NCBI GenBank assembly: GCA_023430685.1
Contig: JAEYZH010000187.1
Span: 1-64,000 of the forward strand
DNA from: Pseudomonadota bacterium
Lineage (GTDB): Bacteria; Pseudomonadota; Gammaproteobacteria; Xanthomonadales; Rhodanobacteraceae
DNA length: 64,000 nt
Direction of reading: 5' to 3'
Shown: piece by piece, positions 43,074-52,288 of the stretch
How the letters are laid out: each line of letters begins with the position of its first letter
How positions within the stretch are numbered: the stretch's first letter is position 1
The notes under the pieces: generated by a model
Seen by the model: only the letters and a program-made list of their open reading frames with translations
What the model was told of the DNA's origin: nothing
Databases searched by the model: none
Translations under genes and position numbers: made by a program

Positions 43074-44092
43074 GCGGAACGCTCGCGCAGCGCGTCGACG
43101 CATTCGCCGACGAGCGCCGGGCCTCGATAAACCATTCCGGTGTAGAACTGCACGAGCGACGCACCCGCGTCGAACTTGCCGACCGCGTCGGAGCCGCGCG
43201 TGATGCCGCCGACGCCGACCAGCGGCACGCGCCCGCCGAGTCGCGCATGCAAGCCGCGCAGCACCGCGGTCGAGCGCGCATAGAGTGGCGCGCCCGAGAG
43301 GCCACCCGCCTCGCCCGCGGCACGATCCCCGGCGACCAGCGTGCGATCGATCGTGGTGTTGGTGCAGATCACGCCGTCGATGCGCAAGTCATCGAGCACG
43401 CCCGCGATCGCGTCGAGCTCGGATTCGGAAAGGTCGGGCGCGATCTTGAGCAGCATCGGCTTTCGCTGGCCGTGCCGCGCGGCGAGGCGTTCCTGCGCGT
43501 CGCGCAGCGTGCCGACGAAGCGGCGCAGGGTCTGCTCTTCCTGCAGGTCGCGCAGGCCCTGGGTGTTGGGCGAGGAGATGTTGACCGTCACGTAGCTCGC
43601 GCGCGGGTACACACGCTCGAGGCACGTCAGGTAATCATCGGTCGCGCGCTCGTTCGGCGTGTCCTTGTTGCGCCCGATGTTGATGCCGAGTATGCCGCCG
43701 TAGCGCACGCGTTCGACATTGCGCACGAGCGCCTCGACGCCCTCGTTGTTGAAGCCAAGACGATTGATCACGGCCTGGTGCCGCGGCAGGCGGAACATGC
43801 GTGGCTTCGGATTGCCGGCCTGCGGGCGGGGCGTCGTGGTCCCGACCTCGATGAAGCCGAAGCCGAGCGCGGCCAGCGCATCGATGTGCGCGCCGTTCTT
43901 GTCGAGGCCGGCCGCGAGCCCGACCGGGTTCTCGAAGCGCAGGCCGAACACGTCGACCGGAAGGGGCTTGGGCTTTGCCGCGACCAGCGGATCGAGGCCG
44001 GTGCGCCAGGCCGCATCGAGCGCGGCAAGCGTGAGTTCGTGCGCGCGTTCGGCGTCGAGGCAGAACAGCAGGTGGCGGGCGAGGGGATACAT
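43070..44092 (-). CDS. pyrD: Dihydroorotate dehydrogenase (quinone), class 2
   Basis: 340 residues. The N-terminal helix pair ([21 protein letters not shown]) targets the inner membrane, as in class 2 enzymes. FMN-binding barrel motifs include [55 protein letters not shown] (catalytic Ser) and [11 protein letters not shown]. It oxidises dihydroorotate to orotate with ubiquinone in pyrimidine synthesis. Forms an operon with murB. Confidence 0.97.
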   Translation of the reverse strand: MYPLARHLLFCLDAERAHELTLAALDAAWRTGLDPLVAAKPKPLPVDVFGLRFENPVGLAAGLDKNGAHIDALAALGFGFIEVGTTTPRPQAGNPKPRMFRLPRHQAVINRLGFNNEGVEALVRNVERVRYGGILGINIGRNKDTPNERATDDYLTCLERVYPRASYVTVNISSPNTQGLRDLQEEQTLRRFVGTLRDAQERLAARHGQRKPMLLKIAPDLSESELDAIAGVLDDLRIDGVICTNTTIDRTLVAGDRAAGEAGGLSGAPLYARSTAVLRGLHARLGGRVPLVGVGGITRGSDAVGKFDAGASLVQFYTGMVYRGPALVGECVDALRERSA

Positions 44093-44180
44093 GCCCCATT
44101 TTACCCGGCCGGGGCGCTGCGCGCCGGCGGCGACCGCGCGGTCGAAGATTCGGTGCCTGGCCGCGCGTCGATCCGGAAGG

Positions 44181-44468
44181 TCAGGCGAATACGTTCGCGA
44201 GGAACGCGATTCCGCCGAGGAATGCGAACACGACGAACACCCCCGCGACGATCAGCACCAGTTGCAGCCACCCGAGCACGAGGCCGGCCACTGCCATGCC
44301 GTCGCCTTGGATCGTGCCGTGCATCGCGGTACGGATCTCGCCGCGTGCCAGGTGGCCGCAGACCACCGCGACGAGCGCGCCGATGAACGGCAAGGCAGTC
44401 CACGCGAGGATGCCCGCGACAAGGCTGACGATCGCGAGGGCGCTGGTGCGGGCAGGGACGGCGTTCAT
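44181..44468 (-). CDS. Small DUF4190-type membrane protein
   Basis: 95 residues with two long hydrophobic helices (about 10-38 and 57-92). They flank a short loop, [26 protein letters not shown], that matches the DUF4190 pattern (GHxArxxIrr...Gxg.AiaGLvlGy). Function unknown. Divergent from the beta-propeller protein gene across 134 bp. Confidence 0.82.
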   Translation of the reverse strand: MNAVPARTSALAIVSLVAGILAWTALPFIGALVAVVCGHLARGEIRTAMHGTIQGDGMAVAGLVLGWLQLVLIVAGVFVVFAFLGGIAFLANVFA

Positions 44469-44602
44469 GGTCAGGCATCCAGGACAAGGCCGAAGGCCAA
44501 TGGCCGAAGCGTAATCGGATGCACCCGGGTCATCAATGCGCAGGCCCGTCGCGTGCCCTATCCTTGGCTGCATCCGGGGACCGAGGCGATGGGGAGAGTC
44601 GG

Positions 44603-46939
44603 ATGACGTACAAGCCTGCGTGGTGGGGCGGGATGCTCGTGGTCGCTCTCTCGGTCGCGATCGCATGGACGGCGTGGCCGCGCGCGTCGGCGTACCTGCC
44701 GCAGCCGACCGATGGAGGCCCCGGCGAACGCGATCCCGAGTTCAGGAAACGACGCGAGGCCTGGATCGAATCGCTGCATCGCCACGCTCCCGGCGTCGAC
44801 TGGCGCGCGCAGGATGCCGCATGGCGCGCGAAGCGCATCCAATCGGTTCAGACGCTTCGCGAGGCGGCGATCGCCGCGGGTGCGCAGACGCTCGATCGCG
44901 TCGACACGCGCGCGGTCGACGGGCTCTGGCGCGAGCGCGGCAGCAGCAACCAGGCCGGTCGCATGACCGGCGCGATCTACGACGCCGCCACCGATCGCAT
45001 CACCGCACTGTCGCAAGGTGGAAACGTGTGGCGTGCGGACCGCGCCACGCTGGCCTGGAGCAGCCTCAATGACAGCGCGAGTTTCGTTTCGGATGGATTC
45101 CTGGAGCGCCTCGTCGACGGTTCGAGCGAGCGCCTGCTGGTCGCGAGCGATTCGCCGACGGGCGTGTATCGCAGCGACAACGGCGGAAGCAGCTTCACCG
45201 CGGCGACCGGCGACGGATTCGCGAACCCGTGGTACACGATGGGCATGGCCGTGCGCGATGCGACCGGAGACGACGTCTACCTCGCGCGCGTGCACTACGA
45301 CTTCGCCGCGCCGGCCGCGTGGCGCACCCACCTGTTCGCATCGCACGACCGCGGCGCGAGCTTCGCTTCGCTCGGCTTCGTCGGCGAACGCGACCGCGTC
45401 GCGTTGTTCTCGCCTCGCTACGGTTCGAGCGAACTCTACGTCCTGGTCGACGGGGTGCTGAACCGCATCGTGGCCGGCACCGATGCGCTGGTGCCGGTCG
45501 CCACGGTGCCGTTCGCGCCCGCGGTCGGTGCCGGCGACCGCGTAGCGCTCGGCGGCGGCGTCGCGGCTGGACAGGTATTCCTGTACGCATTCCGGTCGCG
45601 CGCGAACGGTTCGCAGACCGACGTCTACCGCTCGCTCGACGGTGGCGTGAACTGGCAGGCGCGCTCCGCGGTGCCGACCGGGCTGTTCGGCCCCGATTCG
45701 GCCGAGTCCTCCACGCGCGATCCCGCGTTCGTCTACGCCGGCGGCGTGAACCTGTATCGCTCGCTCGACGGCGCGGCCTCCTGGACTGCCGTCAACGACT
45801 GGGCCGAGTACTACGGCAATCCGGAATTCAAGCTGCACGCGGACATTCCCGACGTCGACGTCTGGGTCGATGGCGCCAATGTCGAACGCGTGTTCGTCTC
45901 CACCGACGGCGGCCTGTACGAATCGACCGACGCGCTGGCGACCGTGCGCAACCTGTCGCTCGATCGCCTCCACGTTTCGCAGTACTACTCCACGTACACG
46001 CAGGCCGGCGGTGCGCGCGTGGTGCTCGCGGGCGCGCAGGACCAGGGTTACCAGAAGGCGCTCGCGCCCGGAAGCGGCATCGACGACTTCGTGCAGACGA
46101 TCAGCGGCGACTACGGGCACCTGAACTCGTCCGACGGCGGCGCCAGCGTCTGGATGGTCTACCCCGGTTTCGCGATGGTCGATACGGCGACTTCGGTCGG
46201 AGGACAGGGCGGCCTGCGCTTCTGGGACTTCGGCAACAACGGGCTCGGCGGCACGCTCTGGATGCCGCCGATCGTCGCCGATCCACTTGCCCCGCAGAGT
46301 GCGATCCTCGCAGGCGGCAGCATGGCAGGAGGCGGCCACCACGTGGTCCGCCTCGCGTTGTCGGCTGGCGTGATCGGCGCGACCCAGGAGGCGTTCGATT
46401 TCGGCAGCGCCATCACCGCGCTCGCGTATTCCGCGCAGGACGCCTCGCGCCGGTACGCGATCACGTCGGATCGCGAGTTCTTCCGCGACGACGGCGGCGG
46501 CTGGACCGGCACCGCATCGGGCTTGCCGGAAAACCACTATTTCTACGGCAACACGATCCTGTCCGATCCGGCACGGCCCGGGACCGTGTACGTCGCCGGC
46601 GCGGGCTATTCGAATCCGGCGGTATTCGTCTCGACCGATGACGGCGACGGATTCACCGCGATGGCGGATGGCCTGCCCAACACCCTCGTGTTCCAGCTCG
46701 CGATCTCCCCGGATGGCGAGCACCTGTTCGCAGCGACCGAGGTCGGGCCGTTCCACTACGACCGGGCTGCCGGCCACTGGGTCGACATCGGCGGCCTCGG
46801 CGGTCCCGACCAGGTGTACTGGGACGTCGATTTCGTCGACGAAGGCGCCGCCGGCATCGCGCGTTTCGCGACCTACGGACGCGGCATCTGGGACTTCGTG
46901 GTCTCGGCAGATGCGATCTTCGCCGACGGATTCGACTGA
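44603..46939 (+). CDS. Secreted BNR/sortilin-type beta-propeller protein with DGF tag
   Basis: 778 residues with a signal or anchor helix at about 8-26, preceded by GGGGAGAG. Repeated Asp-box-like segments recur across the body: SDNGGSSFT, SHDRGASFASLG, SLDGGVNWQA, SLDGAASWTAV, STDGGLYEST and STDDGDGFTAM. These are typical of BNR/VPS10-like ten-bladed propellers. The protein ends SADAIFADGFD, the shared tag. Probably exported and surface-associated; the ligand is unknown. Convergent with the cytochrome gene ten bases away. Confidence 0.9.
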   Translation: MTYKPAWWGGMLVVALSVAIAWTAWPRASAYLPQPTDGGPGERDPEFRKRREAWIESLHRHAPGVDWRAQDAAWRAKRIQSVQTLREAAIAAGAQTLDRVDTRAVDGLWRERGSSNQAGRMTGAIYDAATDRITALSQGGNVWRADRATLAWSSLNDSASFVSDGFLERLVDGSSERLLVASDSPTGVYRSDNGGSSFTAATGDGFANPWYTMGMAVRDATGDDVYLARVHYDFAAPAAWRTHLFASHDRGASFASLGFVGERDRVALFSPRYGSSELYVLVDGVLNRIVAGTDALVPVATVPFAPAVGAGDRVALGGGVAAGQVFLYAFRSRANGSQTDVYRSLDGGVNWQARSAVPTGLFGPDSAESSTRDPAFVYAGGVNLYRSLDGAASWTAVNDWAEYYGNPEFKLHADIPDVDVWVDGANVERVFVSTDGGLYESTDALATVRNLSLDRLHVSQYYSTYTQAGGARVVLAGAQDQGYQKALAPGSGIDDFVQTISGDYGHLNSSDGGASVWMVYPGFAMVDTATSVGGQGGLRFWDFGNNGLGGTLWMPPIVADPLAPQSAILAGGSMAGGGHHVVRLALSAGVIGATQEAFDFGSAITALAYSAQDASRRYAITSDREFFRDDGGGWTGTASGLPENHYFYGNTILSDPARPGTVYVAGAGYSNPAVFVSTDDGDGFTAMADGLPNTLVFQLAISPDGEHLFAATEVGPFHYDRAAGHWVDIGGLGGPDQVYWDVDFVDEGAAGIARFATYGRGIWDFVVSADAIFADGFD

Positions 46940-46949
46940 TCCCCGCGCT

Positions 46950-47447
46950 TCAGCGCGTGGCCAGCGCGGGCGGCGGCGCCGGGAACTGCACGACCGGCCC
47001 GCTTGCGGCCACGCCCGGCGGCACCGCAGCCGGCGCGTGTTCGCCGGCCGGGCCGAGCGTCGTCACGAACGCGTGCAACGCCTCGAGGTCGCGATCGCTC
47101 ATCGCGTTGACCGCCCAGTACGGCATCGGCGGCCGCGTGACGAGGCCGCGCGCATAGGCCTTGAACGCATCGACGTCCATGCCAGCGAGGCGCAGGCGCA
47201 GGTTCGGTGCGTAGGTCGTTCCCCATGGACCCGACCAGCCGAGCGAGTCGCCGAGCAGCCACTCCTTTTCGGGCATCTTGCCGCCGGCTTGCGCGAAGCC
47301 AGCCGTATGGCAATCGTTGCAGCCGCCGATCATGACGACGTAGCGGCCGTGGCGGAGCAGGTCGGCCCTCTCGTTGCCGGACGGATCGGCGGCGAAGGCG
47401 GGAACGGAAGCGAGCAGCAGGGCTGCGAGCAACACGGATCTGGACAT
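46950..47447 (-). CDS. Periplasmic monohaem cytochrome c
   Basis: 165 residues with a signal peptide ending AFA-AD (residue 19). Haem is attached at CNDCH (C43, C46, H47). A Met in PPMPYWAV or AMSDRD is the likely distal ligand. The pattern (GRYVVMIGGCNDCHT...GTTYAPNLR...) matches small cytochromes that accept electrons from periplasmic dehydrogenases. No dehydrogenase is adjacent, so the donor is unknown. The C-terminal tail is Pro/Ala-rich. Confidence 0.92.
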   Translation of the reverse strand: MSRSVLLAALLLASVPAFAADPSGNERADLLRHGRYVVMIGGCNDCHTAGFAQAGGKMPEKEWLLGDSLGWSGPWGTTYAPNLRLRLAGMDVDAFKAYARGLVTRPPMPYWAVNAMSDRDLEALHAFVTTLGPAGEHAPAAVPPGVAASGPVVQFPAPPPALATR

Positions 47448-47514
47448 GGGGCACCGAAGCGTGGCCCGCTCGGGTACGGGCCTTCGGTGAGCAATAACGG
47501 CAAAGCGTTCGCGT

Positions 47515-47865
47515 CCCTATCACGCGAACGCAGCCAGGGTCCGCGGAGTCGAGCGCATGCGAACCCGGGCATCGTCGCAAGCGGGTCCTTCGACTCCGGC
47601 CTTCGGCCAGCGCCCAGGGCGAACGGCATCACGATCCGTTCGCGCCGAGCGCAGCGGCCGCAAGCTGCCTGCTCGCCGTTCACGCTGAGCGCAGCGCCCG
47701 CTGGGCGCGGAGTCGAAGCGCATGTGCGAGGACGCAGCGACCGGGCTCTTCGACTCCGGCCTTCGGCCTGCGCTCAGGGCGAACGGATAGCGATGGAGCC
47801 CCCGCGGCGAACGGCTACTTCATTGCCGTTCGCGCCGAGCGCGGCTGCCACAGGCAGCCCGGAGA
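47515..47865. repeat. Cluster of dispersed palindromic repeat elements
   Basis: This fills a 423-bp gene-free gap (47,448-47,870). At least one complete element and two partial ones are present. The full one runs from about 47,678 (CCGTTCACGCTGAGCGCAGCG, with inner GGAGTCGAAGCG) to about 47,788 (TTCGACTCCGGCCTTCGG, CTGCGCTCAGGGCGAACGG). The outer and inner arms are inverted repeats. The same arms occur in the array at 1-410. No coding signal is visible inside. Confidence 0.88.
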
Positions 47866-47870
47866 CGTTC

Positions 47871-49403
47871 TCAGATCTCGAACTTGATGCCCTGCGCGAG
47901 CGGCAGCGCATCGGAGTAGTTGATCGTGTTGGTCTGGCAGCGCATGTAGACCTTCCACGCGTCCGAGCCCGACTCGCGTCCGCCGCCGGTTTCCTTCTCG
48001 CCGCCGAACGCACCGCCGATCTCCGCACCCGAGGTGCCGATGTTGACGTTCGCGATGCCGCAATCGGAACCCGCCGCCGACAGGTACTGCTCGGCCGCCT
48101 TGAGGTTCTGCGTGAAGATCGCGGACGACAGCCCCTGCGGCACCGCGTTCTGCATCGCGATCGCCTCGTCGAGCGTCCTGAACGGCATCACGTAGAGGAT
48201 CGGCGCGAAGGTTTCGGTCTGCACGACCTCGTCGGTATTCTTCAGGCCGGTGACGATCGTAGGCAGCACGAAATTGCCCTTGCCCTCGATCGCCGCGCCG
48301 CCGGTCTCGACCTTGCCGCCGCTGGCCTTCGCCTTCTCGACTGCCGCGAGGTACTGGTCGACCGCGGCCTTGCTGTTGAGCGGGCCCATCAGCGTGGTCG
48401 CCTGGGTCGGGTCGCCGATCTTCTTTTCCACCTGCCTGTACGCCTTGACCAGCGTCGCGACGACATCGTCATGGATCGACTCGTGCACGATCACGCGACG
48501 CGTCGAGGTGCAACGCTGGCCGCAGGTGCCGACCGCGCCGAACACGATCGCGGGGATCGCGAGCTTCAGGTCGGCGCTCTCGTCGACGATGATCGCGTTG
48601 TTGCCGCCGAGTTCGAGCAGCGAACGGCCCATGCGCTGTGCGACGCGCTCGCCGACGAGGCGCCCGACCTTGGTCGAGCCCGTGAAGCTGATCAGCGGGA
48701 TGCGGCGGTCATCGACGAACGACTGCGCGAGTTCGGTGCCGGCATCGTTGAACAGGAAGAAGATGTCGGGGAAGCCGGCCTCCGCGAGCGCGTCGTTGCA
48801 GATGCGCACCGCGGCGATCGCCGACAGCGGCGTCTTCGGCGACGGTTTCCAGATCGTGATATCGCCGCAGATCGCGGCGAGCATCGCGTTCCACGCCCAT
48901 ACCGCGACCGGGAAGTTGAACGCGCTGATGACGCCGACCAGGCCGAGCGGATGGTACTGCTCGTACATGCGGTGGCCCGGGCGCTCCGAATGCATCGTGT
49001 AGCCGTAGAGCATGCGCGACTGGCCGACCGCGAAGTCGGCGATGTCGATCATCTCCTGCACCTCGCCGTCGCCCTCGGGCTTGATCTTGCCCATCTCCAG
49101 CGCGACCAGCGAGCCGAGTGCGTCCTTGTGCTTGCGCAGGGCTTCTCCGCACAGCCGCACGGCCTCGCCGCGCCGCGGCGCCGGCACGGTGCGCCAGCTC
49201 TCGAACGCAGCCTGCGCACGCTTGATGATGGTTTCGTAATCGCTCTCGCTGGAGGCATGCACCTCGGCGATCACCTCGTTGGTGCTCGGGTTGATCGACT
49301 GCAGCAGGCCGGCATCGGTGGTCTTCGACCATTCGCCGTTGCCGAGATAGGTGCCGGAATTGACCGGGCCGAGGTCGAGCGCCTTGAGGATCTGGGCGGA
49401 CAT
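47871..49403 (-). CDS. ALDH7-type aldehyde dehydrogenase (alpha-aminoadipic semialdehyde dehydrogenase)
   Basis: 510 residues. The ALDH core is intact, with [14 protein letters not shown], the NAD-loop [15 protein letters not shown], the general base in [12 protein letters not shown] and the nucleophile Cys in [12 protein letters not shown]. The C-terminus ([14 protein letters not shown], then [17 protein letters not shown]) is the hallmark of the ALDH7/antiquitin branch, which oxidises alpha-aminoadipic semialdehyde to alpha-aminoadipate in lysine breakdown. GGAG precedes the start at 49403. Together with gcdH it suggests a lysine-degradation route, although the genes are 14 kb apart. Confidence 0.93.
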   Translation of the reverse strand: MSAQILKALDLGPVNSGTYLGNGEWSKTTDAGLLQSINPSTNEVIAEVHASSESDYETIIKRAQAAFESWRTVPAPRRGEAVRLCGEALRKHKDALGSLVALEMGKIKPEGDGEVQEMIDIADFAVGQSRMLYGYTMHSERPGHRMYEQYHPLGLVGVISAFNFPVAVWAWNAMLAAICGDITIWKPSPKTPLSAIAAVRICNDALAEAGFPDIFFLFNDAGTELAQSFVDDRRIPLISFTGSTKVGRLVGERVAQRMGRSLLELGGNNAIIVDESADLKLAIPAIVFGAVGTCGQRCTSTRRVIVHESIHDDVVATLVKAYRQVEKKIGDPTQATTLMGPLNSKAAVDQYLAAVEKAKASGGKVETGGAAIEGKGNFVLPTIVTGLKNTDEVVQTETFAPILYVMPFRTLDEAIAMQNAVPQGLSSAIFTQNLKAAEQYLSAAGSDCGIANVNIGTSGAEIGGAFGGEKETGGGRESGSDAWKVYMRCQTNTINYSDALPLAQGIKFEI

Positions 49404-49503
49404 GGAAACTCCAGGAAACGAACGGGAATCGGGCGCGCGGCAGCGCGCAACAGGCAATTATAGCAGGGGCCGGAGACCCCGATTCCGGCGTCGGCGCCGG
49501 GCG

Positions 49504-49532
49504 TTGGGCCGCGGCGCGCCAGCGGCTACAAT
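49504..49532 (+). promoter_or_regulatory. Promoter of tRNA-Arg
   Basis: TTGGGC (49504-49509), a 17-bp spacer and TACAAT (49527-49532), followed by a GC-rich discriminator (CGCCGCGC). It would start transcription about 65 bases before the tRNA. Confidence 0.65.
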
Positions 49533-49606
49533 CGCCGCGCGCAGGCATCGAAGGGTCGGCCCGGAGCCGCGACCTGAGCGTCGCCGGCGCAACCAGGTTT
49601 CTCCAA

Positions 49607-49683
49607 GGCCCCGTAGCTCAGCTGGATAGAGCGCGCCCCTCCTAAGGGCGAGGTCACAGGTTCAACTCCTGTCGGGGTCGCCA
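49607..49683 (+). tRNA. tRNA-Arg (CCT)
   Basis: A 77-nt cloverleaf with acceptor GGCCCCG/CGGGGTC (one G-T pair), discriminator G and encoded CCA. Anticodon loop CTCCTAA gives CCT, reading AGG. A single-gene transcript; the GT2 gene starts 39 bases further on. Confidence 0.96.
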
Positions 49684-49722
49684 TTCCACGCATCCGGGCG
49701 CGTCGCCCGGGCGCGCATCGCC

Positions 49723-50538
49723 ATGGGCCGCACGATGCTGCACGGTAAGAAGATCGTCGTCGTGATGCCGGCCTACCATGCGGAGAAGACGCTGGAGGCG
49801 TGCCACGCCGCGATTCCGCACGACGTCGTCGACCGCGTGCTGCTGGTCGACGATGCGAGCCGCGACGCGACCGTCGAGGTCGCGCGACGACTCGGCATCC
49901 GCACGCATCGGCACGCGGCCAACCGCGGCTATGGCGGCAACCAGAAGACCTGCTACGCGCTCGCGCTCGAAGAGGGCGCCGACATCGTCGTGATGCTGCA
50001 TCCGGACTACCAGTACGAGCCGCGGCTCATTACCGCGATGGCGGCGATGGTCGCGTCGGGCGTCTACGACGTCGTGATCGGCTCGCGCATCCTCGGCAAC
50101 ACCGCGATCGCGGGCGGCATGCCGCGCTACAAATATGTGGCGAACCGGCTGCTGACCGCGATCGAGAACCTGCTGATCGGCTCCAAGCTGTCGGAGTTCC
50201 ACTCCGGCTATCGCGCGTTCTCGCGCGAGGTGCTCGAGCGGTTGCCACTCGCCGCGAACTCGGACGATTTCGTGTTCGACAACCAGATGCTGGTGCAGGC
50301 GCACGCGGGTGGCGCGCGCATCGGCGAAATCTCGTGCCCGACGAAATACTTCCCCGAGGCCAGCGAGATCGACTTCCGCCGTTCGGTCGTCTACGGGCTC
50401 GGCGTGCTCGCGACCGCGCTCGCATACCGCGCCTGGAAGTGGGGCCTGGCCAGGCCGCGGTTGTTCTCCACCGACGCGGCCTTGCGCCTGCAGCCTGCGC
50501 CAGCCGCGGCCGACGGCCGGTTGCGGGAAGCGGAGTGA
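49723..50538 (+). CDS. Family 2 glycosyltransferase
   Basis: 271 residues. The GT-A fold starts [22 protein letters not shown]. The nucleotide-sugar residues are [17 protein letters not shown] and [35 protein letters not shown] (DxD-like). Acceptor-side landmarks such as [18 protein letters not shown] and the late basic/hydrophobic segment resemble dolichyl-phosphate mannosyltransferase/DPMS-like enzymes. It probably charges a polyprenyl carrier or envelope glycan. ATG 49735 is an alternative start. Its stop overlaps the start of the next gene (GTGA), so the two likely form a pair. Confidence 0.92.
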   Translation: MGRTMLHGKKIVVVMPAYHAEKTLEACHAAIPHDVVDRVLLVDDASRDATVEVARRLGIRTHRHAANRGYGGNQKTCYALALEEGADIVVMLHPDYQYEPRLITAMAAMVASGVYDVVIGSRILGNTAIAGGMPRYKYVANRLLTAIENLLIGSKLSEFHSGYRAFSREVLERLPLAANSDDFVFDNQMLVQAHAGGARIGEISCPTKYFPEASEIDFRRSVVYGLGVLATALAYRAWKWGLARPRLFSTDAALRLQPAPAAADGRLREAE

Positions 50539-52214
50539 TCGCGCGATCGCGCAGCGACTGGCGCGGCGACGACCGGCCTTCGCGCGGCGCGCGCGGCGCG
50601 TGGGCCGCGATCGCGCTCGTCCTGATCGGCGTCGGTGCCTGGCTGCGCAGCGCGCAGTTGCGCACGCAGATGCTCGTCGACGACGAGTGGCACGCGGTGC
50701 GCATGCTCGTGCGCGAAGGCTACGCCGGCATCGCGACCCACTTCGGCTTCGCCGACCACTCGATCCCGCTCACGCTGTACTACCGCTGGTTGTACGAGCG
50801 CGCCGCGCTCGATGAATGGGCGATGCACCTGCCGTTGCTGCTCGCGGGGCTGGTCTTGCTCGTGGTGGCGCCGTGGCTGCTGCGCCGCAGCCTCGCGCCG
50901 TCGACACGCGTGCTCTGGATCGGCCTGCTCGCGATTTCGCCGACGCTCGTGTACTTCAGCCGCACCGCGCGGCCCTACGCGCTGGTCGCGTTGCTCGGCG
51001 TCGTCGCGATCATCGCGTTCCACCACTGGCGTCATGCACGGCACGGGCGTCATCGCTGGGCCGTGCTGTACGTCGTCACGACGGTCGTCGCGGGCTGGGC
51101 GCACCTGCTCTCGCTGCTGTTCACGCTGTGGCCCTTCGCGCACCACGCGGCCGGCCTGCTGTTCGGCACGCGCCATCCGCGTTCGCGCGCGAGGTGGCCC
51201 GGTTGGCCGGCGCTCCTCGGACTCGGGTTCGCGACGGCCGCGGCGCTCGCACTCGTGCTGGCGGCTCCTCTGCGCAACGACTGGGCCGCGATGGCTGGCA
51301 AGTCGGGCACCGACAGCCTCGTGCTCGCGAGCGTATTCGATGCGGTGCAGATGCAGTTCGGTCTCGCGTTCGCATGGCTCGTGGCGCCGATGTGCGCGCT
51401 GCTCGCGTATGGCGCGTACCGCCTCGCGCGGCGCGAAGGCGACCTGGTGTGGATGCCGCTCGGCGCCGGGCTCGCAGGGCTCGTCGCGATCGGCCTCGCG
51501 CGACCCGCGTGGATCCAGCATGCGCCGGTGCTCGTGCGCTACGCCGCGCCGGTGCTGCCGTTCCTGCTGCTGTATGTCGCCGAAGGCCTCGCGGGCCTGT
51601 GCGAGCGCACGCGCGGCCTCGCGCCTGCGTTCGCGCTGGCCGCGCTCGCGGGCATCTGCATCGCCGGCCCGCTGCCGGGCTGGTATCGCGTGCCGACGCA
51701 GTTCCTCGAGCATGCGGTCTTCCAGTTCGCCTACGGTCCGGCCCGCAATCCCTATGTCACGATGCTCGAACTCGGTCCGGTACCTGCGTTCTACCGCGAA
51801 CTCGCGAAGCGACCGCCGCGCAGCGTCACGCTGATCGAAGCGCCGCAACGCGCGCACTCGAACTACATGCCGCAGCCGTGGCTGCAGGCGATCCATCGCC
51901 AGGACGTGAAGTTCGCGCTTTCGGGCGACGTGTGCGGCCATGGCGAGTGGGACGAGTACGTGCCGGCCGCCGGCGGTGGCGATCGCTTCCGGCGCATGGC
52001 CAAGCTCTCCGATCTGCTCGCGGGCGCGCGCTGGGGCGGCGACCTCCTCGTGCTGCGCCTGCAGCCGTGGACGTTGCCGCCGGCGCCCGCGTTCCCGTGG
52101 CCGGTCCAATGGCCGGACATGCAGGCCTGCGCCGCCAAGGTTGAAGCCCGCCTCGGCGCACCGGTCTACCGGGACGAGCAGATCGCGGTGTTCTCGCTGT
52201 TGGATCAGCGGTGA
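50535..52214 (+). CDS. Polytopic GT-C-like (GT39-type) membrane glycosyltransferase
   Basis: 559 residues from a GTG start that overlaps the GT2 stop; GGGAAG lies upstream. About eleven hydrophobic helices span 20-400. The first extracytoplasmic loop has [16 protein letters not shown], the acidic pair (DDE) typical of GT-C catalytic loops, followed by a His-containing helix. A soluble C-terminal domain of about 160 residues lies outside. In the usual scheme the GT2 partner makes a polyprenyl-linked sugar and the GT-C enzyme transfers it outside the cytoplasm; this is inference from family and coupling. Convergent with the C13 peptidase gene. Confidence 0.82.
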   Translation: MIARSRSDWRGDDRPSRGARGAWAAIALVLIGVGAWLRSAQLRTQMLVDDEWHAVRMLVREGYAGIATHFGFADHSIPLTLYYRWLYERAALDEWAMHLPLLLAGLVLLVVAPWLLRRSLAPSTRVLWIGLLAISPTLVYFSRTARPYALVALLGVVAIIAFHHWRHARHGRHRWAVLYVVTTVVAGWAHLLSLLFTLWPFAHHAAGLLFGTRHPRSRARWPGWPALLGLGFATAAALALVLAAPLRNDWAAMAGKSGTDSLVLASVFDAVQMQFGLAFAWLVAPMCALLAYGAYRLARREGDLVWMPLGAGLAGLVAIGLARPAWIQHAPVLVRYAAPVLPFLLLYVAEGLAGLCERTRGLAPAFALAALAGICIAGPLPGWYRVPTQFLEHAVFQFAYGPARNPYVTMLELGPVPAFYRELAKRPPRSVTLIEAPQRAHSNYMPQPWLQAIHRQDVKFALSGDVCGHGEWDEYVPAAGGGDRFRRMAKLSDLLAGARWGGDLLVLRLQPWTLPPAPAFPWPVQWPDMQACAAKVEARLGAPVYRDEQIAVFSLLDQR

Positions 52215-52288
52215 CGTCGTGACCGTGACGGCGCGATCGCGCCGAGTCACCAGGTCCGGATGCTTCGTCGATCGCGCCTTCGGCGCAG

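Noticed and set aside
46638..49463. A 941-residue plus-strand frame
   Set aside because: It covers the cytochrome gene, the repeats and ALDH7 on the opposite strand. All of these have recognisable products.
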